Assembly (NCBI RefSeq): GCF_000308875.1
Contig: NZ_BAGL01000126.1
Coordinates: 62,001 to 126,000, forward strand
DNA from: Nocardia transvalensis NBRC 15921
Lineage (GTDB): Bacteria; Actinomycetota; Actinomycetes; Mycobacteriales; Mycobacteriaceae
Direction: 5' to 3'
Length of the DNA: 64,000 nucleotides
Shown here: piece after piece, positions 33,909 through 42,251 of the stretch
Layout: each line of letters starts with the position of its first letter
How positions within the stretch are numbered: position 1 is the first letter of the stretch
Program-made: the position numbers and the translations under genes
Notes under the pieces: generated by a model
Databases searched by the model: none
What the model was told of the DNA's origin: nothing
The model's input: the letters and a program-made list of their open reading frames with translations, nothing else

Positions 33909-35192
33909 GTGTCGTTGTCGACGATCGAGGACGCGGCGGCGCCGTCCTCGGAGCGGAGCGCGCCACCACAGCGCCGCCCGCTGCCGGCCGCCGCGTTCTG
34001 GGCGCTGACGGCGCTCGGAGCGATCGCCGGGGGGTACTGGGCCAAGCAGGTTGTCGAGACGCCGCAGGTGCTGATGCATCTGATGGATCTGAAGGTCTAT
34101 CAGATCGCGGGGCACCGGGTGGTCGACGGCGTCTCGATCTACGACACCCCGCTGCTCGGTAATACGCGCGGGGTCTGGGAATTCGTCTACACGCCGTTCG
34201 CCGCGCTGTTGTTCGCGCCGCTGGTCGCGCTCGAGGGTGACGTATTCCGGTATGCCGGTGCGCTGGGCAATTTCGCCATGCTGGCCGGGTCGGCGTGGGC
34301 AGCGCTGTCGATGCTGGGTTATCGACGGGATCTGCGGCTGGCGCTGGCGAGCCTGCCGATCGCCGCACTGCTGCTGTGGTGCGAGCCGGTGCGGGAGACC
34401 GAAGCGTTCGGGCAGATCAATATCTTCCTGCTGCTGATCGTGCTGGCCGATATGGCGCTGCCCGATTCGTCGCGGTGGAAGGGCGCGCTGACGGGTATCG
34501 CGGCCGGGATCAAACTGACACCCGCCTTCTTCGTGATCTACCTGCTCATCACGCGCCGGTACCGGGCGGCCGCGACCGCCGGGGGCGCATTCGTCGCGAC
34601 GGTGCTCGTGGGTCTGGTCGCCATGCCGAAGGATTCGCTGACCTACTGGACCGGCGCGTTCGCCGACCCGACCCGCGTGGGCGTCCCGGACAATCCGCAG
34701 AACGAGTCGCTGCGCGGGATGATCGCCCGGAGCGTCGGGGTCGGCGGCGACCATCAGGTGCTATGGCTGATCGGCGCGGTGGGGATCGTCGTGGTGTGCC
34801 TCGCGCTGGCGCGCAGGTTGTCGCTCACCGGACACGAGCTACCGGCGGCGGTGCTGTGCGGCCTGACCACCACCGCGGTGTCGCCCTACAGCTGGGTGCA
34901 TCACTGGGTCTGGCTGGCGCCGTTGCTGATCTACCTGACCGATCTGGCGATCCGGCGGCGTGACCTGGCGACGTGGGCAGGACTGGCCGTCTCGCTCGTG
35001 GTCGCGTCCGGCGGCGTGCTGGCCTTCTACGATCCGCTGTGGGCGAGCGTGCTCAACCTGCCGCCCCGGGCTCACCTCGGCGTGTTCTACAACAACGCCT
35101 ACATCTGGCTGACGGTCGCACTGTTCGCGGCCGCCTACGTCTACCTGCGGCGCGGCGCGGATCGCACCACCGAACTCGAACCCGCGCGCTGA
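33909..35192 (+). CDS. GT87-like polytopic membrane glycosyltransferase
   Basis: 427 residues from GTG 33909 (VSLSTIEDAAAPSSE) with GGGAGGG just upstream. About ten membrane helices. The first loop carries LMDLKVYQIAGHRVVDGVSI, with an Asp typical of GT-C enzymes, and WEFVYTPFAALLFAP, GQINIFLLLIVLADM and AGIKLTPAFFVIYLL, the features of DUF2029/GT87 proteins. This family includes PimE and other polyprenyl-phosphate-mannose-dependent mannosyltransferases that build PIMs and lipomannan on the outer membrane face in mycolate bacteria. Acceptor unknown. Confidence 0.85.
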   Translation: MSLSTIEDAAAPSSERSAPPQRRPLPAAAFWALTALGAIAGGYWAKQVVETPQVLMHLMDLKVYQIAGHRVVDGVSIYDTPLLGNTRGVWEFVYTPFAALLFAPLVALEGDVFRYAGALGNFAMLAGSAWAALSMLGYRRDLRLALASLPIAALLLWCEPVRETEAFGQINIFLLLIVLADMALPDSSRWKGALTGIAAGIKLTPAFFVIYLLITRRYRAAATAGGAFVATVLVGLVAMPKDSLTYWTGAFADPTRVGVPDNPQNESLRGMIARSVGVGGDHQVLWLIGAVGIVVVCLALARRLSLTGHELPAAVLCGLTTTAVSPYSWVHHWVWLAPLLIYLTDLAIRRRDLATWAGLAVSLVVASGGVLAFYDPLWASVLNLPPRAHLGVFYNNAYIWLTVALFAAAYVYLRRGADRTTELEPAR

Positions 35193-35200
35193 TCCCGGGC

Positions 35201-35695
35201 TCAGCGGATGGGCTGGGTGAAGCTGTTGTGCTCGTCGTTGACGAGGTGGAAGGCCGTCGCGAGATCGTCGATCACGGACTGCCACGCGCCGTCGCTGCCG
35301 TCGCCGTGCGGATCGCGGGCCAGCGCCAGCAATGCCGTGGCAGCGTCGACGGCCTGCACCGCGGCGGCCAGCAGCGCGGGCACCGGATCGGGACCGCTGC
35401 GCGAGACCAGCGTGGCGATGCGGTCCCGCAGCCAGCGCGCGTCGAACTGGGCCTGTTCGGACAGCGTCGAGCCGCCGGTCGGTTCCGGCACGGCGGTGGT
35501 CGCGGCGGACCAGCGACGCCCGGTCTCGCCCAGGGGCGCCGCGACGATCACCTCCCGCAGCTCGTTGCTGACCAGGCGATGTAGCAAACCGGTCAGTTCG
35601 GCATGTTCGACGGACGGATCCCGCGGCAGCTCGACGGTATCCGCGCCCGCCTGCAACACCGCCAGCACCGCCCGCAATTGCGCAGTCGTGGCCAC
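35201..35695 (-). CDS. Hypothetical soluble protein
   Basis: 164 residues from GTG 35695 with a strong GAGGGGG site; a longer reading to 35755 lacks one. Alpha-helical throughout (TTAQLRAVLAVLQAGADTVE, LLHRLVSNELREVIVAAP, FDARWLRDRIATLVSRSG). No recognised domain. Convergent with the GT87 gene, 8 bp between stops. Confidence 0.6.
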   Translation of the reverse strand: MATTAQLRAVLAVLQAGADTVELPRDPSVEHAELTGLLHRLVSNELREVIVAAPLGETGRRWSAATTAVPEPTGGSTLSEQAQFDARWLRDRIATLVSRSGPDPVPALLAAAVQAVDAATALLALARDPHGDGSDGAWQSVIDDLATAFHLVNDEHNSFTQPIR

Positions 35696-35876
35696 AGGAC
35701 CCCCTCGTTGTCCGCCTCCTGCCGGAGGTCGGCGTCGACCCATTTCTCGCGACACACCCGCATGGGATCACCAGCCCGGCGCGTGTCGCGTCTGACGCGG
35801 GCATACTCTCAGCTATCAGAGAGGTTGTCTATCGGTAGTTTTCGAGAATCCCATTATGTGAAACGCCGGACGTCGG

Positions 35877-37061
35877 GTGGCTACTCTGAGCCGCGTGATC
35901 CGGTACGGACGTGCGCGCGGGGCGATCGCCGCGGTGATATGGACGTTGATCGCCGCCGCGGGCTGGGCGGTACCGGTCGCGAATGCCGAAACATCCGGCA
36001 GCCCTGGCGAATTGGTCTCGGTGAGCGACCTCGCACCCCAGGCGACGCTGCCCGGATCGGTGGGCGCGCGACGCCTGGTGCACTGGTCGACGGGCGTCGG
36101 CGAGCGGCCCGCGCTGAGCAGCGCGGCGGTGTACTTCCCGCCCGGAGAGCCGCCCGCCGGTGGCTGGCCGGTCGTCGCGTGGGCACACGGCACGGTCGGC
36201 GTCGCCGATCGGTGTGCCTACAGCATCGCCGGACCGGCGCTGCGCGACCGCGACTGGGACTATCTCGGCGCCTGGCTGCGCGCGGGGTACGCGATCGTCG
36301 CGAGCGACTACGTCGGCCTCGGCACGCCGGGACCACATCCGAAGGACAACGGGATGGTCGCTGCGTACAGCGTGGTCGACGCCGTCACCGCGGGCGTGCG
36401 GGCGTTTCCGGGCACGCTGTCGAATCGGTGGGTGGTGGTCGGCCAGTCGCAGGGCGGGGCCGCCGCGCTGTGGACGGCCCGGGAGGCCACCCGCCGCGGC
36501 CCCGGACTCGACTATCGCGGCGCGGTCGCGACGGGTGTTCCCGGCCTGCTGGAGAATGCCGTGCTGGCGCTGGGTCCGCACGTGCCGCCCGTGCCGGTGC
36601 CGGCCGAGACGACCGCCGTCGCCCTGTTCTCGCTGTCCGGGCTGCGCGCCTCCTTCCCGGCGTTGAACATCGACTCGTACCTGACCGACGCGGGCCGCTA
36701 CTGGCTGGGCCGGGCGGAGCAGGTGTGCGAAGCCGATCTCACCGCCGAGGTCGCCGCGCCCCCGGTCGTCCTCGGCGACCTGTTCGCGAAACCCCTGGCC
36801 GCGCTCCCGAACGCGCCCGCCCTGCTGAGCGGGCACATGGGCATCCCGGTCACCGGCTACGACCGACCCGTCTTCATCGGGCAGGGCCTCCTCGACACCC
36901 AGTCCCCCGCACCCGGCACCCTCGCCGTCGCCGCGGCCATGGCGGCCGCCGCCCAGCCGATCACCCTGCGCACCTACCCCACCGACCACAGCGGCACCCT
37001 GCGCCCGTCCCTCGCCGACTCCCTTCCTTTCGTCCGCGGGATCCTCCCGCCTGCTCCGTGA
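35877..37061 (+). CDS. Secreted lipase, LIP family
   Basis: 394 residues. Signal peptide (GAIAAVIWTLIAAAGWAVPVANA, cut near residue 37), then an alpha/beta-hydrolase of the secretory-lipase (LIP, PF03583-like) group: WAHGTVG near 105, SDYVGLG near 145, nucleophile GQSQGG near 190 and a late His in YPTDHSGTL. Should cleave acylglycerols or cell-wall esters outside the cell. GTG 35877 is used; GTG 35895 is equally possible. The stop codon is the first part of tandem array 3. Confidence 0.85.
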   Translation: MATLSRVIRYGRARGAIAAVIWTLIAAAGWAVPVANAETSGSPGELVSVSDLAPQATLPGSVGARRLVHWSTGVGERPALSSAAVYFPPGEPPAGGWPVVAWAHGTVGVADRCAYSIAGPALRDRDWDYLGAWLRAGYAIVASDYVGLGTPGPHPKDNGMVAAYSVVDAVTAGVRAFPGTLSNRWVVVGQSQGGAAALWTAREATRRGPGLDYRGAVATGVPGLLENAVLALGPHVPPVPVPAETTAVALFSLSGLRASFPALNIDSYLTDAGRYWLGRAEQVCEADLTAEVAAPPVVLGDLFAKPLAALPNAPALLSGHMGIPVTGYDRPVFIGQGLLDTQSPAPGTLAVAAAMAAAAQPITLRTYPTDHSGTLRPSLADSLPFVRGILPPAP

Positions 37062-37167
37062 CGCGGCGCGTTCCCTTCCGATTTTGACGCGCGGCGCGTT
37101 CCCTTCCGATTTTGACGCGCGGCGCGTTCCCTTCCGATTTTGACGCGCGGCGCGTTCCCTTCCGATT
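37060..37167 (+). repeat. Tandem array 3 (28-bp unit) abutting a hairpin element
   Basis: Four units beginning at 37060, 37086, 37114 and 37142, each GACGCGCGGCGCG followed by TTCCCTTCCGATTTT; the first is 26 bp. The last unit flows into hairpin copy 9. The array starts within the lipase stop codon. Confidence 0.9.
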
Positions 37168-37190
37168 TCCCGGCACGCTTTTGGCCGGGA
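37168..37190 (-). repeat. Hairpin element copy 9 (reverse, left half of an inverted pair)
   Basis: TCCCGGC, CAAAAGCGT, GCCGGGA on the minus strand, adjoining array 3 and facing copy 10 across 20 bp in a convergent intergenic gap. Confidence 0.87.
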
Positions 37191-37210
37191 ACCTCGTCGG
37201 CCGCCGGGGA

Positions 37211-37233
37211 TTCCGGCCAAAAGCGTGCCGGAA
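37211..37233 (+). repeat. Hairpin element copy 10 (right half of an inverted pair)
   Basis: TTCCGGC, CAAAAGCGT, GCCGGAA. Flank AAATCGG mirrors the flank of copy 9, so the palindrome extends beyond the elements. 16 bp from the P450 stop. Confidence 0.87.
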
Positions 37234-37249
37234 AATCGGGACGGGCGGG

Positions 37250-38515
37250 TTAGACGGTGAGGGGTGGGGAGGGCGGGAACAGGACGGGAAGGGAGGAGAG
37301 GGCTCGGTGGAAAGGGCCGGGGCGCCAGGATAATTCGGTGGCGGGGATGGCTAGTCGGACCTCGGGGAGGGCGTCCAGGAGCTGGTCGATGGCGTCCTGG
37401 GCGATCTGGTAGCCGAGGTGGCGGGCCGGGCAGGTGTGCGGGCCGACGCTCCAGGCCAGGTGCGAGCGGTTGCCGGCGACGGTGTCGGAGTGGACGGCGG
37501 GATCGTTGTTGCAGGCGGCCATGCTGATCACCACCGGCTGGTCGGCCGGCAGCCAGACGCCGTCGATGAGGATCGGCTGGCGCGGATAGGAGATGCAGTA
37601 GTTGGCCAGGGGCGGGTTGGTGAACAGCACCTCGTCCAGGGCGTCCCGCGTCGACAAACTGCCGCCGAGCATATCGCCGCCGAAGCGGTCGTCGGTCAGC
37701 ATGAGCAGCAACGTGTTCGAGACCAGGTGCACCTGCGGCTCGATACCCGCGCCGTAGAGGGTGACGAGCTGGTGGATCATCTCCTCGTCGGTCAGCTCGG
37801 TGGCGTGCGCGATCAGGCGCGAGGTGATGTCGTCGCCGGGCGCGGCGCGTTTGCGGTCGGTGTGCTCCTGCAGCGCCGTGGACAACAGCTTGTTGCCCCG
37901 ATCGGCGTCGACGGTGTCGAAGATGGCGGCCATACCGGCGGCGACCTGCTCGCCGATATCGGGGTCACAACCCAGCATGGTGTTGAGCGTCTGGAACACC
38001 AGCGGGTAGACGTACTGCTGGAGCAGGTCCGCCTGTCCCGCACCGCAGAAGGCGTTGATCAGCGGGACGGCGATGTCCTCCACCACCGAGTGCATGGCGT
38101 GCCGGTCGACGGCCCCGATCGACGCGGTATTCGCCGAGCGATAGCGGTCGTGGTCGATTCCCGCACTGCGCAGGGCGTTCGGCCGCCATTCCATCATCGG
38201 CCGGATCGGGCTGTCCTCCGGCACCTTGCGCTGCCAGTTGCGCGGGTCGGCGGGAAAGTGGGCGGGGTCGTTGAGGATCTGCACCGCGGTGCGGTAGCCG
38301 ATCACCAGCGTGGCCGCGATCCCGGGCGCGAGTTCCACGGGCACCAGCGATCCGAACCGCCGTCGCATATCGGCGTAGACGCGGTGCGGATCGTCGGCGA
38401 ATTCCTGGGTGTACATCGCGACGCGCGGACCTTCGGTATCGATCGGCGAGCCGTGCGGGAGCGGGTAGTCCTCGGCCGGTTGCGGTGGCATTTCCCGCGA
38501 ATGAGACATGGACAC
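37250..38515 (-). CDS. Atypical cytochrome P450, CYP157-like, without ExxR
   Basis: 421 residues. GTG 38515 is chosen because GGAG lies seven bases before it. The heme loop is LAWSVGPHTCPARHLGYQ (Cys ligand kept, usual Phe replaced by Trp). The K-helix reads DEVLFTNPPLANYCISYPRQ, so the arginine of ExxR is missing, and the I-helix reads YGAGIEPQVHLV without the usual threonine. These are features of the CYP157 group, linked in Streptomyces to conservon gene sets; no conservon genes are present here. Whether it oxygenates a substrate is uncertain. Convergent with the lipase gene. Confidence 0.85.
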   Translation of the reverse strand: MSMSHSREMPPQPAEDYPLPHGSPIDTEGPRVAMYTQEFADDPHRVYADMRRRFGSLVPVELAPGIAATLVIGYRTAVQILNDPAHFPADPRNWQRKVPEDSPIRPMMEWRPNALRSAGIDHDRYRSANTASIGAVDRHAMHSVVEDIAVPLINAFCGAGQADLLQQYVYPLVFQTLNTMLGCDPDIGEQVAAGMAAIFDTVDADRGNKLLSTALQEHTDRKRAAPGDDITSRLIAHATELTDEEMIHQLVTLYGAGIEPQVHLVSNTLLLMLTDDRFGGDMLGGSLSTRDALDEVLFTNPPLANYCISYPRQPILIDGVWLPADQPVVISMAACNNDPAVHSDTVAGNRSHLAWSVGPHTCPARHLGYQIAQDAIDQLLDALPEVRLAIPATELSWRPGPFHRALSSLPVLFPPSPPLTV

Positions 38516-38683
38516 AGATGATCTCCGAACAGTGGACGACTGGACGACACGTGCCCCATCGAGCTACCCCCTTTTGACAGATCCCCCTGGCGTCGCGACG
38601 TCAGCCACCCCAGACGTCAAAACAGTTGCCCAACAGCACACTTCGAACAACAGCGCGGAATCATACACGCCGCGTACGGCGAC

Positions 38684-39757
38684 TCACAGTCCGAGGCCCT
38701 CGGCCAGGACGGGCCAGGACTGTTTGAACGAGTCCTGCCAGTAGCCCCAGGAGTGGGTTCCGGTCGCGGTGAAGTCGTAGGTCGCGGGAATTCCCAAGTC
38801 GTTCAAGCGATTCTGGAGATTGCGAGTGCAGGCGTTGACCCCCGCCTCGATGAGCCCGCCGAGCAGGATCTGATTCGCCAGAGTGTCCGGAGTGCGGGTG
38901 GCGCCGTAGGTCAGGAACGGGCTGTCGAGGGTGTCGTGCGGTCCGGGCAGGCCGTTGCCGGCGGAGATGAACAGGTTCACGCCGCGCAGCCGTTCCGCGT
39001 GCACGTACGGATCGTTGGCGATCCACAGCGGGCCGTTGTCGGGGCCCCACATATTGGCCGGGTCGCCGTGCCCCCAGAACTCGACCATCGTCTTGATCAC
39101 GCGCTGCCCGAGCGGGTCGCTGGTCTGGGCGCAGCCGCTGTAGGAGGCCACGCTGCGGAACAGGTCGGGCTTGCGGATGGCCAGGGCCAGCACGGAGTCA
39201 CCCGCCATCGACAGGCCCACGATGGCGTTGCGGCGGGCGGTGCCCAGCGCCGCGTCGACCAGCGGCGGGAGTTCCTCGGTGAGGAAGGTGGTCCACTTGT
39301 TGCGGCCGAGGACGGGATCGTCCCTGATCCAGTCGGTGTAGAGGCTCCAGGCGCCGCCGATGGGCTGGACGATATTGGCGTTCTTGTCGTCGAGGAAGCG
39401 CAGGGCGTCGGTCATGGTGCCCCAGGTGTCCATGTCCTCGCCGCCGCCGGAACCGTTGAGCAGGTAGAGAACCGGACGCGGGGCGGAGGTGTCGGCGGGC
39501 CGCTGCACGTCTACCGTGATGTCCTTGTTCATCGCCGCCGAATGCACCGACAGGGTGAGGTGGCGGCCGTCGCGCACGGTGACCCCGGAGATCCGCGAAC
39601 CGTTCGGGGCGACGGGCGATTCCAGCAGCCGTCCCGAGGAGGTGATCGGATCGACCGGCGCGGCAACCGGTTCCGCGACCGCCGCCGCCGACAGCGCGGT
39701 CGTGATGGCGATGACGGCTGCGCTCACGGCAATCCGCACCGTGTGTGCTGGTGACAA
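38684..39757 (-). CDS. Antigen-85-like esterase/mycolyltransferase family, secreted
   Basis: 357 residues from TTG 39757 (after GGGGAG), which puts a normal signal peptide first (TVRIAVSAAVIAITTALSAA); an ATG at 39820 would add 21 residues before it. Catalytic region: YLLNGSGGGEDMDTWG near 105, nucleophile VGLSMAGDSVLAL near 185, and His in ATGTHSWGYWQDSF near 340. These match the alpha/beta-fold of antigen 85 mycolyltransferases, which move mycolates onto trehalose and arabinogalactan, and point to a mycolate-bearing host. It could also be a plain esterase. Confidence 0.83.
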   Translation of the reverse strand: MSPAHTVRIAVSAAVIAITTALSAAAVAEPVAAPVDPITSSGRLLESPVAPNGSRISGVTVRDGRHLTLSVHSAAMNKDITVDVQRPADTSAPRPVLYLLNGSGGGEDMDTWGTMTDALRFLDDKNANIVQPIGGAWSLYTDWIRDDPVLGRNKWTTFLTEELPPLVDAALGTARRNAIVGLSMAGDSVLALAIRKPDLFRSVASYSGCAQTSDPLGQRVIKTMVEFWGHGDPANMWGPDNGPLWIANDPYVHAERLRGVNLFISAGNGLPGPHDTLDSPFLTYGATRTPDTLANQILLGGLIEAGVNACTRNLQNRLNDLGIPATYDFTATGTHSWGYWQDSFKQSWPVLAEGLGL

Positions 39758-40130
39758 CGCGACTGACTCCCCACTGATTCGAGGCACCCGGCCCCGACCG
39801 GACGTACAACTGTCGCACATCGCCCGCCCTACGTTAACTGCCGGGCCGAGAGGGGGCCGTTATCCGCGCGTGGGATTCCGGCCGAAAGCGTGCCGGAAAC
39901 AAGAGGGACGGCCCGGCGAGGCCGGGGAGGCAACATCCGCGCAGACACGCTCAGTTTCGCGATCACAACCGCCACATCCGGACATAACGGACATCGATCA
40001 AGTGGACTCCCGTATCCCCCCGTGATAAGGAATTGAACGTGTCGTGTCCAGCCCCCGTTACTCCCCGCATTCCGCTCCCCTCCGGGTCGCACAGGGCTGC
40101 CCTGACGTCTGCTGCGTGGTGAGACGAGTG
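39758..40130. other. Divergent intergenic region with hairpin copy 11
   Basis: 373 bp between the esterase and acyltransferase starts. It holds hairpin copy 11 and, to its right, a lower-GC stretch (GATCACAACC..GGACATAACGGACAT). In-frame readings into both flanking genes exist but lack ribosome-binding sites. No further gene is supported. Confidence 0.4.
39876..39898 (+). repeat. Hairpin element copy 11
   Basis: TTCCGGC, CGAAAGCGT, GCCGGAA; flank AAACAAGAG as in copies 3 and 8. The last copy in the window; none was found from 39.9 to 64 kb. Confidence 0.85.
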
Positions 40131-42242
40131 ATGGCAGCCACGGCGGCCGGGACCCGGCGCGTGCGTCCCGGCAACACGGTAGCGCCCGGATGGCAGGCGG
40201 CCGCCGCGTACCGGGCGGACCTGGACGGGCTGCGGGGCGTGGCGATCGCGCTGGTCGTGGTGTTCCACGTCTGGTTCGGCCGGGTGTCGGGCGGCGTGGA
40301 CGTCTTCCTGGTGCTGTCCGGATTCTTCTTCACCGGCCTGCTACTACGCGGCGCCGAGGGCACCGGTTCGGTGGGCGTGTGGTTCACGCTGCGCCGCACC
40401 GCGCGCCGGCTGCTGCCCGCGATGGTGGTCGTGCTGGCCGCGGTGGTGATCGCGACGGTCACGCTGCGCCCGTACACCCAGTGGTCGTATGTGGCCGATC
40501 AGACCCTGGCCTCGCTGTTCTACTACCAGAACTGGCAGCTGGCCTCGACCTGGTCGGATTATCTGGCCGCCGATCCGTCGGTGAGCCCGCTGCAGCACCT
40601 GTGGTCGATGGCCGTGCAGGGCCAGTTCTATCTCGTCGCGCTGATCGCGGTCGCCGCCGTGGCCTGGCTGAGCCGCCTCGCGGGCCGTCCCGCGCTGCTG
40701 CGCCCGGTCCTCGGGGTGGTCGTGACCGGGGTGCTCGTGGTGTCGTTCGGCTACGCGGTGGAGGGGGCCGCCACGCATCAGGGCTGGAACTACTACGACA
40801 GTTTCGCCCGCGCCTGGGAGCTGCTGGCGGGCGCCGGGATCGCGCTCGCGGCCGCCTATCTGTCGCCGCCGCGCGTGCTGCGCGCCGTCCTCGCCTGGGC
40901 GGGCACGGCCGGGGTCGTGCTGTGCGGATGGCTGATCCTGGACGGCGCCAACCGTTTTCCGGGTCCGTACGCGCTGCTGCCGGTCGTCGCCGCGGTCGCG
41001 GTGATCGTCTCGGGGAACAATGCCCTGCCCGGGGATCGCCCGTGGCCCAACCGGATCCTGTCCGGCCGCGTCGCGCGCCGCCTCGGCGACCTCGCGTATC
41101 CGCTGTACCTGTGGCACTGGCCGATCCTGATCTTCTATCTCGCCGAATCCGGCAGGCCGCACGCGGGCCTGACGGACGGACTCGCCGTCATCGCCGTCTC
41201 GATGGTCCTGGCGTGGATCACCCAGCGCTGGGTCGAGGAGCCGCTCCGGATGCGCAGCGGGGCGGTCCGCGCGCCCGGCCGGTCGACCCTGCTGCGCCGG
41301 ACCTCCGGAGTTCTTGTCTGCGCGACCGCGGTGGCGGTGATCGCGTCGGCGATCGGCTGGCAGATCTCGCTCTCCCACGTCAAGCCGCCGGCGGCGATCG
41401 GCGAGCTGAACCCTTTCCTGTATCCCGGTGCGGACGCGCTGTTCTCGGGGGTCCCGGTGCCCGAGACCCAGATGCGCCCGACGGTGCTGGAGGCGCCGAA
41501 CGACGTGCCGCCGCCGACCGTCGACGGCTGTATCGCGGACTGGGACACCCGCGATGTGGTCACCTGCTCCTACGGCGACCAGACCGCGACACGCACCCTC
41601 GCGCTGGTCGGCAGTTCACACGCCGAGCACTGGCTCCCCGCCCTGCAGGTGCTGGCCGAGCGGCGTTCCTTCCGCATCCAGGTGTATCTGAAGATGGGCT
41701 GCCCGCTGACGCTCTCCGACGACGTCACCTACAAGGGCGAGCCGATTCCCGACTGCCGCGACTGGTCGCGCGAGGTGATCGACCGTCTCGGCGCCGACCG
41801 CCCGGATTGGATCTTCACCACCGGAACCCGCCCGCGCGAGGATATCGGCGACGAGACGCCCCAGGACTACCTCGACGTCTGGGCGGCGCTGGGCGAGCGC
41901 GGCCTGAACGTGGTCGCCGTGCGCGACACCCCGTGGTTGCGCCGCGACGGCGTACGCTACGCGGCGCCGGACTGTCTGGCCAACGGGCGCACCGGCCGAG
42001 GCTGTGGCATGCCCCGGGACGACGCCCTGGATCCGGTGGATCCCGAACTCGAACCGGCGGCGCGGTTCCCCAACGTCTTCCCGATCGACATGACCGACGC
42101 CGTCTGCGAACCGGACGTCTGCGCGGTCGTCGAGGGCAACATCATGATCTACCACGACGAGCACCACCTGACCGCCAGTTACTCCCGGTCGCTGGCCGGG
42201 CCGCTCGACCAGCGCCTGCAACCGATTCTCGGCTGGTGGTGA
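40131..42242 (+). CDS. Acyltransferase-3 (OafA-type) fused to SGNH domain
   Basis: 703 residues from ATG 40131; in-frame starts up to 40044 exist. Residues 20-420 are an acyltransferase-3 membrane domain: YRADLDGLRGVAIALVVVFH near the start, RRTARRLLPAMVVV, and about eleven helices. Residues 450-700 form an outside SGNH esterase-like domain with block I LVGSSHAEHWLP and a terminal DEHHLTASYS. Such proteins acetylate or succinylate cell-wall or extracellular polysaccharides. An esterase gene follows after 9 bp. Confidence 0.9.
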   Translation: MAATAAGTRRVRPGNTVAPGWQAAAAYRADLDGLRGVAIALVVVFHVWFGRVSGGVDVFLVLSGFFFTGLLLRGAEGTGSVGVWFTLRRTARRLLPAMVVVLAAVVIATVTLRPYTQWSYVADQTLASLFYYQNWQLASTWSDYLAADPSVSPLQHLWSMAVQGQFYLVALIAVAAVAWLSRLAGRPALLRPVLGVVVTGVLVVSFGYAVEGAATHQGWNYYDSFARAWELLAGAGIALAAAYLSPPRVLRAVLAWAGTAGVVLCGWLILDGANRFPGPYALLPVVAAVAVIVSGNNALPGDRPWPNRILSGRVARRLGDLAYPLYLWHWPILIFYLAESGRPHAGLTDGLAVIAVSMVLAWITQRWVEEPLRMRSGAVRAPGRSTLLRRTSGVLVCATAVAVIASAIGWQISLSHVKPPAAIGELNPFLYPGADALFSGVPVPETQMRPTVLEAPNDVPPPTVDGCIADWDTRDVVTCSYGDQTATRTLALVGSSHAEHWLPALQVLAERRSFRIQVYLKMGCPLTLSDDVTYKGEPIPDCRDWSREVIDRLGADRPDWIFTTGTRPREDIGDETPQDYLDVWAALGERGLNVVAVRDTPWLRRDGVRYAAPDCLANGRTGRGCGMPRDDALDPVDPELEPAARFPNVFPIDMTDAVCEPDVCAVVEGNIMIYHDEHHLTASYSRSLAGPLDQRLQPILGWW

Positions 42243-42251
42243 GGGTCGGCG

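Noticed and set aside
37168..37233. Rho-independent terminator
   Set aside because: Strong hairpin but no T-run; kept as an element pair instead.
37250..38515. Conservon (cvn) cluster with the CYP157-like gene
   Set aside because: No sensor kinase, roadblock, DUF742 or GTPase gene next to it.
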